Positions 34,255-38,075 of a stretch of 38,075 nucleotides of DNA are shown here, piece by piece. The DNA is taken from the NCBI RefSeq assembly GCF_023155275.1, contig NZ_JALMUV010000059.1, forward strand, positions 1 to 38,075, in the 5' to 3' direction. The stretch comes from Streptomyces rhizoryzae. GTDB lineage: Bacteria; Actinomycetota; Actinomycetes; Streptomycetales; Streptomycetaceae. The translations under genes and the position numbers were made by a program. Within the stretch, counting starts at the first letter, position 1; each line of letters begins with the position of its first letter. The notes beneath the pieces are model-generated. The model was not told the DNA's origin. It saw nothing but the letters and a program-made list of their open reading frames with translations, and ran no database searches.

Positions 34255-34368
34255 GAGATAGATATGCGCCGTTTTGCCGAAATCGCCCGGATAGACACAA
34301 GAATATCGCCCTCGGTGGAAGTGGGTAAAAACCACTCACGGACCGGATGAAGCCGTAGGTCACGGCCT
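34255..34368 (+). promoter_or_regulatory. CRISPR leader
   Basis: 114 bases between cas2 and the first repeat, clearly more AT-rich than the surroundings (ATAGATATG, GAATATCG, GGTAAAAACC). It contains the short hairpin AGTGG-N7-CCACT at 34320-34336. Its position at the array start next to cas1-cas2 marks it as the leader, where new spacers enter and pre-crRNA transcription should start. A promoter cannot be assigned precisely. Confidence 0.75.
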
Positions 34369-34856
34369 GTGGTCCCCGCGCGTGCGGGGGTGGTCCCAGA
34401 CGGCCTTTCCGGTCTGCCTCGGTAGTGGGGTGGTCCCCGCGCGTGCGGGGGTGGTCCCCGCAGCACGGCCGTAGGGACACCCTTGCCTTTGTGGTCCCCG
34501 CGCGTGCGGGGGTGGTCCCCAAGCCCGCGCGCTCTTCACCGCGTCCACGCCGTGGTCCCCGCGCGTGCGGGGGTGGTCCCAGCGTCGAACCCAGGGACTG
34601 TGCACGAGAGAAGTGGTCCCCGCGCGTGCGGGGGTGGTCCCCTCCGGCCCCTGGATTTTCCCCGCCGACTCTTGTGGTCCCCGCGCGTGCGGGGGTGGTC
34701 CCGCGATAGGAACGCTCTTTGTACGCGATACGTAGTGGTCCCCGCGCGTGCGGGGGTGGTCCCGTCCGCTGGCTCCTGGAGGCGAATGGAGAAACGTGGT
34801 CCCCGCGCGTGCGGGGGTGGTCCCACGGTGGGCTCCTTCAAGACGGTACGGGCGGG

Positions 34857-35527
34857 GTGGTCCCCGCGCGTGCGGGGGTGGTCCCGTGGCCGAGTTTGTG
34901 GAACTGCCCGCTGCGCAGTGGTCCCCGCGCGTGCGGGGGTGGTCCCACGGCCGGCGGCGTCCGGTCACCCACACCGTTGTGGTCCCCGCGCGTGCGGGGG
35001 CGGTCCCGGCACCCTCAGTGCGGACGAGGCGCGCTGGATGTGGTCCCCGCGCGTGCGGGGGTGGTCCCGTGAGCACCCGGGCGCGGAGCCGGACGGCATG
35101 GTGGTCCCCGCGCGTGCGGGGGTGGTCCCTACCTGTGAACGCCGACAGCATGGCATCTCCCGTGGTCCCCGCGCGTGCGGGGGTGGTCCCCGCCGCGGCC
35201 CGTCCCGGATGCCCGGGCGGGGGTGGTCCCCGCGCGTGCGGGGGTGGTCCCTATCCCTTCTCCTTCCACCAAGCCGACGCCATGTGGTCCCCGCGCGTGC
35301 GGGGGTGGTCCCCCTGCCCAGGGCCCGCGCATGGTGCCGTTCCAGTGGTCCCCGCGCGTGCGGGGGTGGTCCCCGCCGCGCTGTCGCGGCAGGCGGCTCC
35401 ACTGGGTGGTCCCCGCGCGTGCGGGGGTGGTCCCCAGCCTGCTCTACCGGTGGTTGGAGGAGGCCGGTGGTCCCCGCGCGTGCGGGGGTGGTCCCGGTGA
35501 CTACGACAGCAGCACTTCCCGACACCG
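34857..35527 (+). repeat. First copy of an 11-unit duplication inside the array
   Basis: Eleven repeat-spacer units from repeat 34857 to the spacer ending 35527. Every spacer, and the variant repeat at 34979, recurs in the same order in the second copy starting at 35588. Confidence 0.95.
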
Positions 35528-35587
35528 GTGGTCCCCGCGCGTGCGGGGGTGGTCCCTACCTGTGAACGCCGACAGCAGGCATCTCCC

Positions 35588-36258
35588 GTGGTCCCCGCGC
35601 GTGCGGGGGTGGTCCCGTGGCCGAGTTTGTGGAACTGCCCGCTGCGCAGTGGTCCCCGCGCGTGCGGGGGTGGTCCCACGGCCGGCGGCGTCCGGTCACC
35701 CACACCGTTGTGGTCCCCGCGCGTGCGGGGGCGGTCCCGGCACCCTCAGTGCGGACGAGGCGCGCTGGATGTGGTCCCCGCGCGTGCGGGGGTGGTCCCG
35801 TGAGCACCCGGGCGCGGAGCCGGACGGCATGGTGGTCCCCGCGCGTGCGGGGGTGGTCCCTACCTGTGAACGCCGACAGCATGGCATCTCCCGTGGTCCC
35901 CGCGCGTGCGGGGGTGGTCCCCGCCGCGGCCCGTCCCGGATGCCCGGGCGGGGGTGGTCCCCGCGCGTGCGGGGGTGGTCCCTATCCCTTCTCCTTCCAC
36001 CAAGCCGACGCCATGTGGTCCCCGCGCGTGCGGGGGTGGTCCCCCTGCCCAGGGCCCGCGCATGGTGCCGTTCCAGTGGTCCCCGCGCGTGCGGGGGTGG
36101 TCCCCGCCGCGCTGTCGCGGCAGGCGGCTCCACTGGGTGGTCCCCGCGCGTGCGGGGGTGGTCCCCAGCCTGCTCTACCGGTGGTTGGAGGAGGCCGGTG
36201 GTCCCCGCGCGTGCGGGGGTGGTCCCGGTGACTACGACAGCAGCACTTCCCGACACCG
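35588..36258 (+). repeat. Second copy of the 11-unit duplication
   Basis: Same eleven units in the same order as 34857-35527, including the variant repeat (35710). The copies are 731 bases apart, that is twelve units less one base, because the junction spacer (35557-35587) is 31 nt. Confidence 0.95.
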
Positions 36259-38075
36259 GTGGTCCCCGCGCGTGCGGGGGTGGTCCCGGCGGTGACGTCC
36301 GAGCCGGTGGCGTGCGCGAGTGGTCCCCGCGCGTGCGGGGGTGGTCCCAGGTCGTGCAGCCGGCCGCCGGTGTCGGCGAGGTGGTCCCCGCGCGTGCGGG
36401 GGTGGTCCCGCTACCGCGTAGATGGCCGGAAAAACCAGTCGGTGGTCCCCGCGCGTGCGGGGGTGGTCCCCGCTGCCGCCCGGGCCGAACCCCGGGCAGT
36501 CCGTGGTCCCCGCGCGTGCGGGGGTGGTCCCCTCCTTGATGGCCTCGTCCCTGCTCATCTTCCGTGGTCCCCGCGCGTGCGGGGGTGGTCCCTCGATGCG
36601 CAGCCAGGCGATCTGCCCGGCTTCGTGGTCCCCGCGCGTGCGGGGGTGGTCCCCGCCGGCAGGGCAGCGGCACCCGGGTCGCCGCGTGGTCCCCGCGCGT
36701 GCGGGGGTGGTCCCCCTGACCGGATTCCTGCCCAGCACCACGAAGAGTGGTCCCCGCGCGTGCGGGGGTGGTCCCCGGCGGAGGCCGCCGCGGAGATCAA
36801 GCTGCGGGTGGTCCCCGCGCGTGCGGGGGTGGTCCCCGTTATCCCCGCTGTCCAGCTCTACGCCACCAGTGGTCCCCGCGCGTGCGGGGGTGGTCCCGAA
36901 CTCGTAGGTCGGCATGCGCCGGACGTTCGGTGGTCCCCGCGCGTGCGGGGGTGGTCCCCCGGACTGCTCCGGCGCGACCACCAACCGGTGGTGGTCCCCG
37001 CGCGTGCGGGGGTGGTCCCTCGGTGACCTCCCAGCCGCGGTTGGTCGGCAGGTGGTCCCCGCGCGTGCGGGGGTGGTCCCGTGCCGCCGCCGGTCATGCC
37101 GACCGTGGTGTGGTCCCCGCGCGTGCGGGGGTGGTCCTACCGTGGCTACGGGGGCGGTTACTACGGCGGCGTGGTCCCCGCGCGTGCGGGGGTGGTCCCG
37201 CGGCCTGGCTCGGCGCGTTCGGGGCCGCCGAGTGGTCCCCGCGCGTGCGGGGGTGGTCCCCATGTAGTTCGGGAAGAACGGCGCGCTGAACTGTGGTCCC
37301 CGCGCGTGCGGGGGTGGTCCCGACCCGCGGACCGCCGCGAATCCGCCCCGGGGGTGGTCCCCGCGCGTGCGGGGGTGGTCCCGACCCGCGGACCGCCGCG
37401 AATCCGCCCCGGGGGTGGTCCCCGCGCGTGCGGGGGTGGTCCCCAGGTAGGACGCTGCCGCTGCCGCCTCTGCGGGTGGTCCCCGCGCGTGCGGGGGTGG
37501 TCCCGCGGCGTCCGGCGCTCCCAGGGGCCGGACGTGGTGGTCCCCGCGCGTGCGGGGGTGGTCCCGCCGCGCTCGACGGGCCGCCGTGGACGCGGCGGTG
37601 GTCCCCGCGCGTGCGGGGGCGGTCCCCGACCGGCGAGTTTGGTGCCTTGTGCTGCCTTGTGGTCCCCGCGCGTGCGGGGGTGGTCCCAGTGCGCATCAAC
37701 CCCGGGGCACTGTGTACCGGTGGTCCCCGCGCGTGCGGGGGTGGTCCCTCCTGACCGGCGCTGTGGGCCGGGATGGTTGGGTGGTCCCCGCGCGTGCGGG
37801 GGTGGTCCCGCGGATCTGCCGGTTCCACTCGTCGGCGTGTCGTGGTCCCCGCGCGTGCGGGGGTGATCCCCGTACGCGGCGTACACCAAGCAGATCCGTT
37901 TGGTGGTCCCCGCGCGTGCGGGGGTGGTCCCGGAGTGTTCACGTGCCCCGTGCTCAAGGTGCGGTGGTCCCCGCGCGTGCGGGGGTGGTCCCTCCGGGTC
38001 CATCAGGGCCCGGCCACAGCCCTTGTGGTCCCCGCGCGTGCGGGGGTGGTCCCAGTGCGCATCAACCCCGGGGCA

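Larger units (their letters stand above)
34369..38075 (+). CRISPR. Type I-E CRISPR array: 61 repeats, 60 complete spacers, running off the window
   Basis: Repeats are 29 nt, spacers 32 nt, period 61. Each repeat begins and ends with GTGGTCCC, with a CCCCGC-GCGT-GCGGGG hairpin between. Cas6e cutting after GCGGGG would leave the 8-nt handle GTGGTCCC. First repeat 34369-34397, last 38025-38053; the final spacer is cut at the window end. Spacing is regular except for a 31-nt spacer at 35557-35587 and a 29-nt spacer at 37081-37109. Variant repeats: 34979, 35710 and 37598 (CGGTCCC end), 37110 (GGTCCT end) and 37842 (GTGATCCC end). Many spacers are open in one frame and look phage-derived, but I matched none to a target. 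Confidence 0.98.

Noticed and set aside
34360..38003. Long Arg/Gly/Pro-rich open frames on both strands (for example 34483-35565 and 36232-37263)
   Set aside because: They are simply translations of the CRISPR repeats (VVPARAGVVP, TTPARAGTT and similar). The 61-base period changes frame each unit, and open frames here reflect high GC.

Overview
The window looks like a high-GC actinomycete, most probably Streptomyces. Coding DNA is strongly GC-biased at third positions, and GTG starts and ATGA/GTGA start-stop overlaps are common. The gene families fit too: a WXG-type secretion locus, a large helix-turn-helix regulator facing an RsbW-like ATPase, an F420/PPOX-type oxidase, and a type I-E CRISPR repeat of the actinobacterial GTGGTCCCC type.

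Layout. 1-6100 is mixed and partly decayed. It holds a CPA1 cation/proton antiporter, a broken hemerythrin-like gene, an intact peroxiredoxin and TetR pair with two matching palindromic operators, a frameshifted IS701-like transposase, a separate remnant of the same IS end, and the frameshifted C-terminal half of a phage portal gene. 6380-9307 is a compact four-gene locus resembling type VII secretion substrates and accessory proteins. 9797-12594 has a GNAT acetyltransferase, a frameshifted HTH regulator and a divergent anti-sigma-type ATPase. 12650-19623 is one co-directional, tightly overlapping operon: a FAD-dependent UGM/PPO-like protein (one frameshift), an HPr-kinase-like P-loop protein, a small P-loop kinase, a GT4 and a membrane GT2 glycosyltransferase, a NUDIX hydrolase (frameshifted) and an APH-fold phosphotransferase. 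It suggests modification or assembly of a saccharide-containing product. 19929-23152 has a PPOX-type oxidase and a large serine integrase beside a Gp3-like recombination directionality factor, probably the recombination module of an integrated phage or ICE remnant.

23780-38075 is a complete type I-E CRISPR-Cas locus. A two-repeat mini-array with a single 32-nt spacer comes first. It is followed by a region with mutually exclusive hairpins, a 65-residue membrane protein and a strong hairpin. The cas operon then runs cas3-cse1 (one fused 1610-residue polypeptide), cse2, cas7e, cas5e, cas6e, cas1 and cas2. A 114-bp leader leads into a large array of 61 repeats that runs off the window edge. The array contains an exact 11-spacer segmental duplication with a variant 31-nt spacer at its junction, an adjacent single-unit duplication, and what looks like a third duplication at the window end.

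Cas1-Cas2 would insert spacers at the leader end. Cas6e would cut the repeat hairpin to leave an 8-nt GTGGTCCC handle. Cse1 (here tethered to Cas3), Cse2, Cas7, Cas5 and Cas6e would form Cascade, and the fused Cas3 would degrade bound DNA. All cas reading frames are intact. Many genes in the first 23 kb carry single-base frameshifts, which is either real decay or base-level sequence error. No tRNA or rRNA genes were recognised.
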